Below, piece after piece: positions 32,704 to 40,249 of a stretch of DNA of 40,249 nt. The stretch lies in assembly GCA_035553055.1 (NCBI GenBank), contig DATNEK010000002.1, forward strand, positions 1-40,249, in the 5' to 3' direction. This DNA comes from Chersky-822 sp035553055. Lineage in GTDB: Bacteria; Actinomycetota; Actinomycetes; Streptosporangiales; Streptosporangiaceae. The translations under genes and the position numbers were made by a program. Under the pieces are notes generated by a model that was not told the DNA's origin, did no database searches, and was given only the letters and a program-made list of their open reading frames with translations. Numbering within the stretch: the first letter of the stretch is position 1; every line of letters begins with the position of its first letter.

Positions 32704-33179
32704 CTTTTGACGTCCAGATGACGGTCAACGGCGTGGCGCGCACGGTGAGGGTGCCGGCGCGGCTGCTGTTGTCTGACTGCCTTCGCCACGACCTGCGGCT
32801 GACCGGTACGCACGTCGGCTGCGAGCACGGCGTCTGCGGCGCGTGCACGGTGCTGGTCGACGGGGTCGCGGTCCGGTCGTGCCTGATGCTCGCGGTCAGC
32901 GCCGACGGCGCGGAGATCACGACCGTCGAAGGGCTCGCCGGGCCTGATGGGACGTTGTCCGCGGTGCAGCAGGCGTTCGCCGATTGCCATGGGTTGCAAT
33001 GCGGGTTCTGCACTCCCGGATTTCTCACCACGATCACCGCCGCGCTCGCCGAGAACCCTGACCCGACGCACGACGAGGCTCGAGAGATCATCGGCGGCAA
33101 CCTGTGCCGCTGCACCGGCTACCAGAACATCGTCAAGGCCGTGCTGCGGGCGGCCGAGCTTGGACGGGCGGGGTCATGA
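32700..33179 (+). CDS. 2Fe-2S subunit of a molybdenum hydroxylase (CoxS-like)
   Basis: This 159-aa small subunit has both cluster-binding regions: a plant-ferredoxin-type CEHGVCGAC followed by a distal Cys (about residues 41-60), and the helical domain with CGFCTPG (about 100) and CRCTGY (about 137). It carries electrons from the molybdenum site to the FAD subunit. Both its ends overlap neighbours by 4 bp (ATGA), so the three subunits are translationally coupled. Confidence 0.95.
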   Translation: MTFDVQMTVNGVARTVRVPARLLLSDCLRHDLRLTGTHVGCEHGVCGACTVLVDGVAVRSCLMLAVSADGAEITTVEGLAGPDGTLSAVQQAFADCHGLQCGFCTPGFLTTITAALAENPDPTHDEAREIIGGNLCRCTGYQNIVKAVLRAAELGRAGS

Positions 33180-35563
33180 CCGCGATGTTCGGCGAGCCGA
33201 TCGCCAGGGTCGAAGACGACCGGCTGCTCCGCGGCGAGGGCGCCTACCTCGACGACCTCGGTCACGACGCGCTCGCCGTGGCGTTCGTGCGCAGCCCGCA
33301 CGCGCACGCCAGGATCCTCGACATCGACGTGAGCGGCGCACTCGACGTCGACGGAGTGCTGGCGATTTACACCTACGAGGACCTGCCGGGCAGGCTGGCC
33401 GAACCGTTGCCGTTGCTGATCCCGCATCCCGCGCTGACGCACGGCCGTACCGGCTATCCGCTAGCCGCCGACGAGGTGAACTACGTCGGCGAGCCGGTCG
33501 CCATGGTCGTCGCCACCGACCGCTACCTGGCCGAAGACGCCGCCGAAGCCATCACCGTCGACTACGACCCGCTGCCCGCCGTGGTCGGTATCGACGCCGC
33601 GCGCGCGGCCGAGCACCTCGTGCATCCCGACGTGCCAGGCAACGTCGCCGCGCACCTTGTGCAGAGCAACGGCGACGCCGCTGCGGCAATCGCCGCCGCG
33701 CCGCGCTGCCTTGAGCTCGACCTGGTCATCGAGCGCTCGGCGTCCATGCCGCTCGAGGGCCGTGGCGTGCTGGCCCTGTGGGACACCGACTCAAGGCGGC
33801 TGCGGATCTGGACGTCGACCCAGACGTCCACCGGGGTGCGCGCCGCGGTAGCGGCCAAGCTGGACCTGGCGCTGGCCAGCGTGGATGTGATCACCCCCGA
33901 TGTGGGCGGCGGGTTCGGCGTCAAGATCGTGCACCCGTGGCCAGAGGAGGTGCTGGTGCCGTGGGCCGCCAAGACGCTCAGGCGGCCGGTGAAGTTCACC
34001 GAGGACCGGGTCGAGCACTTCATATCGAGCGCACACGAGCGCGGCCAGCGGCATCAGGTCAGGGTCGGGTTCGATGACGACGGCCGTGTACTCGGGCTCG
34101 ACGTTCGGTTCTGGCACGACAACGGCGCTTACATCCCGTATGGCCTGATCGTGCCGCTCATCACGTCAACGCAGCTCCTCGGTCCGTACAAGCCGGGCGC
34201 CTACCGGGTCGAGTTCACCTCGCTGTACACCAACACCGTGATCGTCACGCCTTACCGGGGCGCTGGCCGCCCGCAGGGTGCGTTCGTGATGGAACGCACG
34301 ATGGACGCGATCGCCGCTTCGCTTGGCCTTGACCGGGCGCTTGTGCGTGAGCGGAACTTCATCTTGCCGTCGCAGATGCCTTACGACCACGGGCTGATCT
34401 TCCAGGACGGCCGCCCGCTCATCTATGACTCGGGCGACTATCCGGCCGCGCTGGCCAAGCTCAAGGCGCTGGTCGGATGGGACAGCTTCCCCGCCGTCCA
34501 GGCGGAAGCGCGCGAGCAGGGGCGGAATCTGGGCATCGGCCTGGCCTGCTACGTCGAGGGCACTGGCGTCGGGCCTTACGAAGGCGCCCACATTGTGGTC
34601 GAGACTTCGGGGAAGGTCAAGGTGGCTACCGGCCTGACCACCCAGGGCCAGGGTCACCAGACCGTGTTGGCGCAGATCGTGGCCGACGAGCTTGGTGTGC
34701 CGTTCGGAGACGTCGAGGTGACCACCGGTGACACTCGCGCGTTCGGCTACGCGGTCGGCACTTTCGCCTCGCGGGCGGCGGTGATGAGCGGATCGGCCGT
34801 CGCCCTCGCCGCGCGGGCCGCCAGGGCTAAGGCGATCAAGGTGGCGGCGGCCGCGCTTGAGGCGTCGCCTGACGACGTGGAAATCGTCGACGGCATGGCG
34901 GCTGTCAAGGGCGACCCGGCATCGGCGATCGCCCTCGGCACGGTGGCGGTGCTGTCGAACCCGCTGCGATACGCGTTCGACGAGGCTGCCAAGGCGGCCA
35001 CCCAGTTCGCCGGAGGCGACATCGACGCCCCGCCGGTCGCGGAGGGGGAGTCGCCGGGTATCGAGGGGCGGGAGTTCTTCTCGCCGGTGCGATCGACGTT
35101 CGCCAGCGGAATGCATGCCGTGATCGTGGAGACCGACCCGCTGACCGCCGAGACCAAGATCCTGCGGTACTGCGTGGTGCACGACTGCGGCACGCTGATC
35201 AACCCGCGCATCGTCGAGGGTCAGATCCACGGCGGGGTCGCGCAAGGGGTCGGCGGCGCGCTGTACGAGCGGATGGCCTACGACGAGACCGGTCAGCTGC
35301 AGAATGCCTCGTTCATGGACTTCCTGATGCCGTACGTATCCGAGGTACCCGACGGAATCGAGATCGACCACTTGGAGACGCCGTCGCCGCTCAACCCGCT
35401 TGGCATCAAGGGAGCCGGCGAAGCCGGCGTGATCCCGGGTGCTGCCGTCTTCGCCTCGGCGATCTCCGACGCCGAGGGTTTCCCGATCACCACGATGCCG
35501 ATCTCCCCCTCCGACCTGTTCGAGCTGCGCCAGCGCCACAAGGCCGCCCCTGACGCCGGCTGA
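33176..35563 (+). CDS. Molybdopterin-binding large subunit, form II CoxL-like
   Basis: This 795-aa catalytic subunit holds the Mo-MCD cofactor. ATG 33176 overlaps the coxS stop, and the longer frame back to 33104 is an out-of-phase artefact inside coxS. The active-site loop is P-Y360-RGAGR, the form II signature, not the AYxCSFR loop with Cys that defines true aerobic CO dehydrogenase (form I). The catalytic Glu is E749 in GAGEAG. Other family segments: GGGFGVK, TTGQGHQT and VHDCGTLINP. The likely reaction is hydroxylation of an aldehyde or nitrogen heterocycle; the nearby fdrA, DUF1116 and hydantoinase genes favour a heterocycle, by inference. It ends 13 bp before the convergent NERD gene. 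Confidence 0.93.
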   Translation: MTAMFGEPIARVEDDRLLRGEGAYLDDLGHDALAVAFVRSPHAHARILDIDVSGALDVDGVLAIYTYEDLPGRLAEPLPLLIPHPALTHGRTGYPLAADEVNYVGEPVAMVVATDRYLAEDAAEAITVDYDPLPAVVGIDAARAAEHLVHPDVPGNVAAHLVQSNGDAAAAIAAAPRCLELDLVIERSASMPLEGRGVLALWDTDSRRLRIWTSTQTSTGVRAAVAAKLDLALASVDVITPDVGGGFGVKIVHPWPEEVLVPWAAKTLRRPVKFTEDRVEHFISSAHERGQRHQVRVGFDDDGRVLGLDVRFWHDNGAYIPYGLIVPLITSTQLLGPYKPGAYRVEFTSLYTNTVIVTPYRGAGRPQGAFVMERTMDAIAASLGLDRALVRERNFILPSQMPYDHGLIFQDGRPLIYDSGDYPAALAKLKALVGWDSFPAVQAEAREQGRNLGIGLACYVEGTGVGPYEGAHIVVETSGKVKVATGLTTQGQGHQTVLAQIVADELGVPFGDVEVTTGDTRAFGYAVGTFASRAAVMSGSAVALAARAARAKAIKVAAAALEASPDDVEIVDGMAAVKGDPASAIALGTVAVLSNPLRYAFDEAAKAATQFAGGDIDAPPVAEGESPGIEGREFFSPVRSTFASGMHAVIVETDPLTAETKILRYCVVHDCGTLINPRIVEGQIHGGVAQGVGGALYERMAYDETGQLQNASFMDFLMPYVSEVPDGIEIDHLETPSPLNPLGIKGAGEAGVIPGAAVFASAISDAEGFPITTMPISPSDLFELRQRHKAAPDAG

Positions 35564-35576
35564 GGCGGCCGTGCCG

Positions 35577-36398
35577 TTATCTCCTGGGGCGGGCGTGATG
35601 CTGGTGGTCGCGGATGATCAGGTTCTCTAGCTTCGCTCGCGTCGCGGAATCGAACGGCTGCTTGACCTTGGTGAGCAGCCGGGTGACCTCGCTGACGCGG
35701 GTGAAGACGTCCACCGTGGCTCGGCGGCAGTTGCCGACCTTGGACCTGGGATGAGCGAGCAGCACTACCCGCAGCACGCCGACGTCCTGGCCGCGTGAGC
35801 GCAGAAACTCTTCGAGCGCGTCAGCAGGCTCGTTGAGCTGCGCGCTGGGGGAGCGCTGCCGGGCACCCGCGTCGCCGAGGCTGCGCTGCTCCACCAGATT
35901 TCCGTATCGATCGAATTTGTCGACTCGCCAGCTATCACCGTCGCAATGCACGGTGCCATTTATGTTCTTCACCTCGACCGCGACGAGCCCGGTCGGCCCG
36001 AGCAGCAGGTGGTCGATCTCACCGCGCCTGTTCTTGTAGCCGCGCAGCAGCACCCAGTCGTCGCCGAGCGCCCGCGCGAGTTCGTCGGCGACGAGCTGCT
36101 CGCCCGCGACGCCCGCCGCGAGCTTGCTTTCCTCGTCGCTTGGAGCGCTTACCCGCTTGGGCGGTATCGGTGCCTGGCGCCTGGCGCGGCGCACCGCGAA
36201 CACGCCACGCAGCCAGGCTAGCCACCGGCGCGCGGCTCGGGCCTGATCGCGCGTTACCTCAAGGTTCCTGATCTCGGCTTGGTGCCGCTTGAGCGCGGAC
36301 TGGTACTCAGCCATCGCTCGCTGTTGCTTCTTGCCGCCACGCTGCCTTTCCCGCTTGAGCAGGTCTCCGGGGTGATCAGAGAGCAGAACCACGCGCAT
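35577..36398 (-). CDS. NERD-domain nuclease-related protein
   Basis: This 273-aa protein has a basic helical N-terminus (1-80, coiled-coil-like) and a NERD domain. The restriction-endonuclease-type catalytic set is present: E100, E127 and D129 (GEIDH), E142-x-K144 (VEVK). The C-terminal part (SPSAQLNEPADALEEFLRS) is also shared with the upstream neighbour. NERD proteins are thought to act in DNA processing; function is otherwise unclear. It starts 6 bp after the stop of its paralog, with no strong RBS of its own, so it is probably coupled. Both proteins begin with the same MRVV(L/V)LS..PG sequence. Confidence 0.87.
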   Translation of the reverse strand: MRVVLLSDHPGDLLKRERQRGGKKQQRAMAEYQSALKRHQAEIRNLEVTRDQARAARRWLAWLRGVFAVRRARRQAPIPPKRVSAPSDEESKLAAGVAGEQLVADELARALGDDWVLLRGYKNRRGEIDHLLLGPTGLVAVEVKNINGTVHCDGDSWRVDKFDRYGNLVEQRSLGDAGARQRSPSAQLNEPADALEEFLRSRGQDVGVLRVVLLAHPRSKVGNCRRATVDVFTRVSEVTRLLTKVKQPFDSATRAKLENLIIRDHQHHARPRR

Positions 36399-36404
36399 CG
36401 GGCT

Positions 36405-37124
36405 TTACCGGTCGGTCCGCGACCCGGTGAGCAGCTCTTCGAGCTTCCTGCGCTGGCCCCGGTCGAGTACTTTCGGCAGCTTCCTCAGCCAGTCGCCGAG
36501 CTCGTAATGCGAGGTGAAGATCTGCACCGTGGCGCGGTGGCCGCCCTCCACCCGCGACCTGAAGTGGTTGAGCAGCACGGCGCGTAGCACCGTGGCCTCG
36601 AAACCAGATGAGCGCAGGAACCGCTGGAGTTCGTCGGCCGCGTGATTGAGCTGCGCGCTCGGCGAGCGGCCGTTCTCATCGTCGAGGTTGATCTCACCGA
36701 GCGACTGGCCGTTCTTGTCAACCCGTTCCGCTCGCCACTTGTCGCCATGACAGCGGACAGTCGCGTCCAGGCTCAGGCTCGTCAAGGCCACGACCCCGTG
36801 CGTTCCTAGCAGCAGCTGACCGATCCGGCCGGACGAATTCTGGTAGCCGCGCACGAGCATCCAGTCATCGCCAAGTTCGGCCTGGAGGTCCTTCACCGCG
36901 TGCTGCGCGCCGGACTTCCTGGCGGCATTGACGACCCCGGCGCTGGCTTGCCGCAGGTCGTCGGCGTGCGCCTGCTGCTTCGCGCGCTTGGCGCCGAAGG
37001 CGTCACGCAGCCGAGACGACCGCTGCGGCTGGTCGGAACCGCCCATTGGCCCCATCGTCACCGGCTGCTCGGTGTCCGCCTCGCGCCGCGCACCCGGCTG
37101 GCCAGACAAAACGACAACCCGCAT
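36405..37124 (-). CDS. Catalytically dead NERD paralog
   Basis: This 239-aa protein aligns along its length with the next gene (GDDWMLVRGYQNSSG versus GDDWVLLRGYKNRRG; SPSAQLNHAADELQRFLRS versus SPSAQLNEPADALEEFLRS), but all catalytic positions are lost: E100, E127, D129, E142 and K144 of the partner become Ala, Arg, Gly, Thr and Leu. The reading frame is intact, so it is likely maintained as a pseudoenzyme. It has a strong RBS (GGGAGGG) at ATG 37124 and leads the two-gene unit. A regulatory or binding subunit for the active paralog is a reasonable guess. Confidence 0.82.
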   Translation of the reverse strand: MRVVVLSGQPGARREADTEQPVTMGPMGGSDQPQRSSRLRDAFGAKRAKQQAHADDLRQASAGVVNAARKSGAQHAVKDLQAELGDDWMLVRGYQNSSGRIGQLLLGTHGVVALTSLSLDATVRCHGDKWRAERVDKNGQSLGEINLDDENGRSPSAQLNHAADELQRFLRSSGFEATVLRAVLLNHFRSRVEGGHRATVQIFTSHYELGDWLRKLPKVLDRGQRRKLEELLTGSRTDR

Positions 37125-37185
37125 ACATCCCTCCCGCTTCGTTCAGGCAAATATGGCCGAAAGGCGGCGAGATGAGCAAGCGACG

Positions 37186-38601
37186 TCAGTGCGCGGTCGC
37201 CGAATGGTGACTGATGTAGGTCGCGTAAGCCTCGTTGGTGCCGGTACTTGCCAGCGCGTTGGCGTCGTTGTGCTGGCCGGCCGGGAACCTGCGGGAGATC
37301 AGGTCGGCTTGCACCTCCTGCAGGTGCGACGGCACGTTCGCCGCTGGGTTCGGCCCGGTGGCGACCGGGATGACGACGCCGGCGAGCACGTCATCGGTCC
37401 TCGGCGCGGCGAGCGTGAGCACATTGCCGAAGTCGGGCGCCGCCGCGTCTCGCGCGGTCAGCGCGGTCAGCCCCCAGCGCTTCTCGACGGTCTTGAGCAC
37501 CGAGGTGTGGTCAAGGGGCATGCTGTCATCGGGCACGCGGTACACCGTGCCCGGCGCGATCAGCGGCGAGATCAGCACGGTCGGCACCCTCACGCCGAAC
37601 CTTGTGAAGTCGAAACCGAACTCGCCGACCGTCTGGTCCGGCGCCACGGCGCCAGAGGGCGGCGGCACGTGATCGAAGCAGCCGCCGTGCTCGTCGTAGG
37701 TGATCACCAGCAGCGTCTGCGGCCAGCCAGGGCCAGAGCGCACCGCCTCGTACACGTCATGCATGAGCTGTTCGCCGGCCGCGACATCGTAGGCAGGGTG
37801 CTGGCTGTTACCGGTGGATGACCAGGAAGGCTCGAGGAAGCAGAAAGACGGCAGCGACCCGGCGGCTGCCGCCGCCGTGAAGTCGGAGAACTTGCCGATC
37901 GTCCCGCCCGGGGCCGAGGCGATGTCGGTGAACGTGGACTTGGTCAGCGGCTCGGCGTCGTAGCCGTAGATCCCCCAGCTCACGTCGTGCTGGCCGAGCA
38001 GGCCGAAGATGCTCGGCGAGGTGAAGGTCCTTGTCTTGTCGTCCATGTGGCCCTGGCTGGTCGCGGCAAGGGCAAACGCCCGGTTGGGCATGGTCTCGGT
38101 CGGCGCCGAGCTGTACCAGTGGTCACAGACCGCGTACCCCCTGGCGAGCGCCGAGAGCACCGGCAGCATCTGCGGGGTAAAGCAGCCCATGATGTCGTTC
38201 GCGGTCGTGCCAGGAAGGATCGTCCAGCCGTGCTCGTGAGATTGCCAGCCAAGCGTGTAAGCGAAGTCCTTCACGAAACCCTGCATCGCCGGCGTGGAAT
38301 GAGCCGGGGATGAGGTGGTGCCGAACAACTGGCTGTTAGTCGCCATATAGCCCTCGCCAGGGTCGCCACCTGGCATGTAGTAGGCGTTCGGCGTCGACGG
38401 CTGGATCTGGAACACCGTCACCGGGTTGCCGTTAGCGTCCGGGTTGGACTCGGTGCCAAGCAGTCCTTCGAAGGCATGCCCGGATGAGGATATATTTCCC
38501 TGATCGGCATATAGGTACCCGAGCATGTGGTCGAAGGAGCGATTCTCCAGCATCAGAACCACCACGTGCTGCACCGAGTCAAGCCCGTTTCCGTCCGCCA
38601 T
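37186..38601 (-). CDS. Phospholipase C / acid phosphatase-type phosphoesterase
   Basis: This 471-aa member of the phosphoesterase (PLC/AcpA) family has the N-terminal VVVLMLENRSFDHMLGY metal/nucleophile region and the later ITYDEHGGCFDHVPPP (about residue 300), both hallmark motifs. Unlike classical actinobacterial PLCs there is no Tat or Sec signal: the catalytic domain starts at about residue 10, so the enzyme is predicted to be cytoplasmic or exported by an unusual route. The ATG is preceded by AAAGGA. It lies 61 bp upstream of the NERD pair on the same strand and is divergent from coxG; substrate is unknown. Confidence 0.9.
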   Translation of the reverse strand: MADGNGLDSVQHVVVLMLENRSFDHMLGYLYADQGNISSSGHAFEGLLGTESNPDANGNPVTVFQIQPSTPNAYYMPGGDPGEGYMATNSQLFGTTSSPAHSTPAMQGFVKDFAYTLGWQSHEHGWTILPGTTANDIMGCFTPQMLPVLSALARGYAVCDHWYSSAPTETMPNRAFALAATSQGHMDDKTRTFTSPSIFGLLGQHDVSWGIYGYDAEPLTKSTFTDIASAPGGTIGKFSDFTAAAAAGSLPSFCFLEPSWSSTGNSQHPAYDVAAGEQLMHDVYEAVRSGPGWPQTLLVITYDEHGGCFDHVPPPSGAVAPDQTVGEFGFDFTRFGVRVPTVLISPLIAPGTVYRVPDDSMPLDHTSVLKTVEKRWGLTALTARDAAAPDFGNVLTLAAPRTDDVLAGVVIPVATGPNPAANVPSHLQEVQADLISRRFPAGQHNDANALASTGTNEAYATYISHHSATAH

Positions 38602-38780
38602 CGCGCGTCCTTTCTTTCGTTAGCTCCAGAAAATTAACTGTAGCGGCTGCCATTTCCGTGATATCGGCTCAGGATTGGCTCGGCGAGTCGCCGGTGCCAG
38701 GCCGGTGCATGCCCGTGCCGCCCCGACCGTGCGATGCTTAGGGCTTGAGCTGGGCGGCTGGGTGCTGGAGGGCTGGGCTG

Positions 38781-39455
38781 ATGAAGATCGTGGGCGAGGC
38801 GGCTGTGCGCGGATCCGCCGAGACCGTGTGGGGCGCGCTGCACGATGCCGCCATGCTCGCCCGGGCGATCCCCGGTTGCGAGCACTTCGAGGTCTGCGGT
38901 CCCGGTCTTGGCCAGTTCGTCGCCGCGATCGCGCTGCCCGCGATCAGCGGGACCTGCGCGGGCAAGTTCACCGTCGCCGAGCAGCAAAGGCCGAGCCTGG
39001 TCAAGCTGACCATGTCAGTGACGGGAGACCAGGGCACCATCACCGCCGACGCGTCCGTGCGGCTCAGCGACGCGGCCGACGCCACGACGCTGGTGAGCTA
39101 CGAGGTAAACGGCACCGTCGCCGGGCCGCTGGCAGCGGTCGGCACCCGGCTGCTCACCAGCGCGGCGAAACGCCTCGCCGGCGAGTTCCTCGCGGCGATC
39201 GATGAGGGCATCGCGGGGCTGGCCGCGACCGCGCCGGTGGCCGCGGCTACCGAGTCGGCTGCCGCCCGACCGGCGGCCGCCCGTCCCGCAGCCGCCGGCC
39301 CCGCGGCCGCCGGCCCCGCGGCCGCCCGCCCGGTCCATGGTGGACAGCGAAGCGACAACCGGCTTGCCTTGGTCGCGGGAGCGGCGCTGGCCGGAGTCAT
39401 CGTCGGCGTCCTGGCCGGTCGCACGGGCCGCCGGGCCGGCCGGGTGCGGGCGTGA
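38781..39455 (+). CDS. coxG: CoxG-like SRPBCC protein with C-terminal membrane anchor
   Basis: About 224 aa. The N-terminal 150 residues match the CoxG/SRPBCC family (MKIVGEAAVRGSAETVW..., AIPGCEHFEV). CoxG proteins accompany molybdenum hydroxylases and are thought to anchor or assist the complex at the membrane. A 15-bp repeat encodes an AARPA/AAGPA linker (about 161-185), followed by a C-terminal helix (LALVAGAALAGVIVGVLAG) and basic tail. ATG 38781 is chosen for its GGAGGG RBS; the frame extends further up without one. It lies 3.2 kb from coxL with three opposite-strand genes between, and overlaps the hydantoinase gene by 4 bp (GTGA). Confidence 0.88.
   Translation: MKIVGEAAVRGSAETVWGALHDAAMLARAIPGCEHFEVCGPGLGQFVAAIALPAISGTCAGKFTVAEQQRPSLVKLTMSVTGDQGTITADASVRLSDAADATTLVSYEVNGTVAGPLAAVGTRLLTSAAKRLAGEFLAAIDEGIAGLAATAPVAAATESAAARPAAARPAAAGPAAAGPAAARPVHGGQRSDNRLALVAGAALAGVIVGVLAGRTGRRAGRVRA
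39261..39335 (+). repeat. Five 15-bp tandem repeats inside coxG
   Basis: Units start GCCGCC at 39261, 39276, 39291, 39306 and 39321; the third and fourth are identical. They encode AARPA, AARPA, AAGPA, AAGPA and AARPV, forming the flexible linker between the SRPBCC domain and the membrane anchor. Confidence 0.85.
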
Positions 39456-40249
39456 TCGACCAGCCTCGGCGGCTGCGGATCGGCATCGACACGGGCGGCA
39501 CGTTCACCGATGTGGTGGCTTACGACGAAGAATCGGGCGAGCTGACCGTAACCAAGACGCCGACGACACCGGCCGATCCATCGACCGGGTTCGTCCAGGG
39601 GCTGACCAAGGTACTCGATCACCTCGGCGTTGACCGTTCCGCGGTTGCCGCGCTGAGCCATGGCACGACGATCGCGACCAACCAGCTGCTTGAGGGAGAG
39701 ATCGGCAGGCTCGGGTTCATCACCACCGAGGGCTTTGAGTTCATGCTGGAGATCGCCAGGCAGTCCGTTCCTGATGGGTACGGCAATTCCTACTTCTGGG
39801 TAAAGCCGCCCAGGATCGTTCCTGCCGATCTAGTGAAGACCGTCGGCGGGCGGCTCGACCACACCGGGTCCGAGTTGCGGCCGTTCGATGAGGATGCCGC
39901 TGTCGCGGTGGCCCGCTGGTTCCGCGACCGCGGGGTTGACACGCTCGGTGTCTGCTTCCTGCATTCCTACGCCAACCCAGATCATGAACGGCGCATGGCC
40001 GCCATCTTGGCCAGCGAGCATCCCGCAGCCGTGGTGTCGATATCGTCGCAAGTGCTGCGCGAGTACCGGGAGTACGAGCGGTCGATGACCACGCTGCTCG
40101 ACGCGGCCGTCAAGCCACGGGTAGCGAGCTACCTCTCCTCGATCAGCGCGCGGCTGGCCGCCGACGCCGGCGAGTCGGCGCATCGGGGGGTTCCGGGGGG
40201 TCGCCCCCCCGGGCCAGCGCAGCGGGGGGTTCCGGGGGGTCGCCCCCCC
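39452..40249 (+). CDS. Hydantoinase/oxoprolinase A subunit (HyuA-like), 3'-truncated by the window
   Basis: The GTG start overlaps the coxG stop. 266 codons are visible and the frame is open to the window end. HyuA-type enzymes hydrolyse hydantoins, 5-oxoproline or related rings with ATP. The ASKHA-type phosphate loop GIDTGGTFTDVV, the SHGTTIATNQLLE segment and EYREYERSMTTLLDAAV are typical of the N-terminal half. The last 22 codons read GVPGGRPP twice, produced by a G/C-run repeat, in place of the expected P-L-x-x-M-Q-S-N-G-G segment that should follow RLAADAG. The rest of the gene is outside the window. Confidence 0.88.
   Translation, partial: MIDQPRRLRIGIDTGGTFTDVVAYDEESGELTVTKTPTTPADPSTGFVQGLTKVLDHLGVDRSAVAALSHGTTIATNQLLEGEIGRLGFITTEGFEFMLEIARQSVPDGYGNSYFWVKPPRIVPADLVKTVGGRLDHTGSELRPFDEDAAVAVARWFRDRGVDTLGVCFLHSYANPDHERRMAAILASEHPAAVVSISSQVLREYREYERSMTTLLDAAVKPRVASYLSSISARLAADAGESAHRGVPGGRPPGPAQRGVPGGRPP
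40184..40249 (+). repeat. Two identical 27-bp G/C-run repeats, 39-bp period, at the window end
   Basis: Units 40184-40210 and 40223-40249 are identical: C, six Gs, TTCC, six Gs, TCG, seven Cs. A 12-bp spacer (GGGCCAGCGCAG) lies between. The G6-TCG-C6 part folds into a strong hairpin. The period of 39 bp keeps the hyuA frame open, adding GVPGGRPP units. The second unit ends exactly at the last base of the window, which fits an assembly break at a dispersed repeat. Confidence 0.85.

Noticed and set aside
34166..35539. 457-aa minus-strand ORF opposite coxL
   Set aside because: A GC-rich shadow frame, rich in Arg/His/Gly and with no domain; the plus-strand protein has all family motifs.
31837..35563. 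Aerobic carbon monoxide dehydrogenase
   Set aside because: The large subunit has the form II RGAGR loop and lacks the form I Cys-containing loop.

Overview
The window is a high-GC actinomycete-type chromosome segment, densely packed with no tRNA, rRNA or CRISPR array. Actinobacterial markers include a DUF3097 protein, an HrpA helicase with the long C-terminal extension usual in the phylum, an F420-type luciferase-like oxidoreductase, a CYTH-CHAD protein and GTG starts, some apparently leaderless. I cannot name the genus. Both edges cut genes: the left edge lies inside an S53 peptidase, and the right edge lies inside a hydantoinase/oxoprolinase at a G/C-run repeat that could be a contig end.

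Left third (1-17.9 kb), mostly housekeeping and accessory singletons: secreted sedolisin-type peptidase; strong terminator; a possible leaderless 42-aa ORF; a penicillin-binding transpeptidase; CYTH-CHAD; a methyltransferase; a small membrane-associated protein followed by a perfect 30-bp palindrome; a MetE-C-like zinc enzyme; a RIO kinase; HrpA; a 54-bp tandem repeat region between convergent genes; a secreted GH92 mannosidase; a metallo-beta-lactamase-fold hydrolase; and DUF3097.

Middle (18-24.4 kb): a tight five-gene minus-strand operon reading, in transcription order, membrane-spanning Pro/Gln-rich protein, vWA protein, PP2C phosphatase, Hanks-type kinase with a Cys cluster, and FHA-PrsW membrane protease. 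The middle three genes match the vWA/PP2C/kinase triad known from Ter-type systems, but no TerC, TerD or TerZ gene is present. The added FHA-protease and single-pass protein suggest a phosphorylation-gated intramembrane proteolysis pathway. This is the best candidate in the window for an undescribed system.

Right third (24.6-40.2 kb): a DapC-like aminotransferase; a hairpin-dense intergenic region; a zinc alcohol dehydrogenase; a DUF1116-FdrA pair; an SRPBCC membrane protein; an LLM oxidoreductase; a coxMSL-type molybdenum hydroxylase operon (form II signature) with a clear leaderless promoter; a NERD nuclease-like gene paired with a paralog that has lost the catalytic residues; a phospholipase-C-type phosphoesterase; and coxG overlapping a truncated hyuA gene. 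FdrA/DUF1116, the molybdenum hydroxylase, CoxG and HyuA suggest catabolism of a nitrogen heterocycle (purine, hydantoin or allantoin type). That is inference. Three of these genes carry in-frame tandem repeats in linkers (18, 15 and 39 bp).
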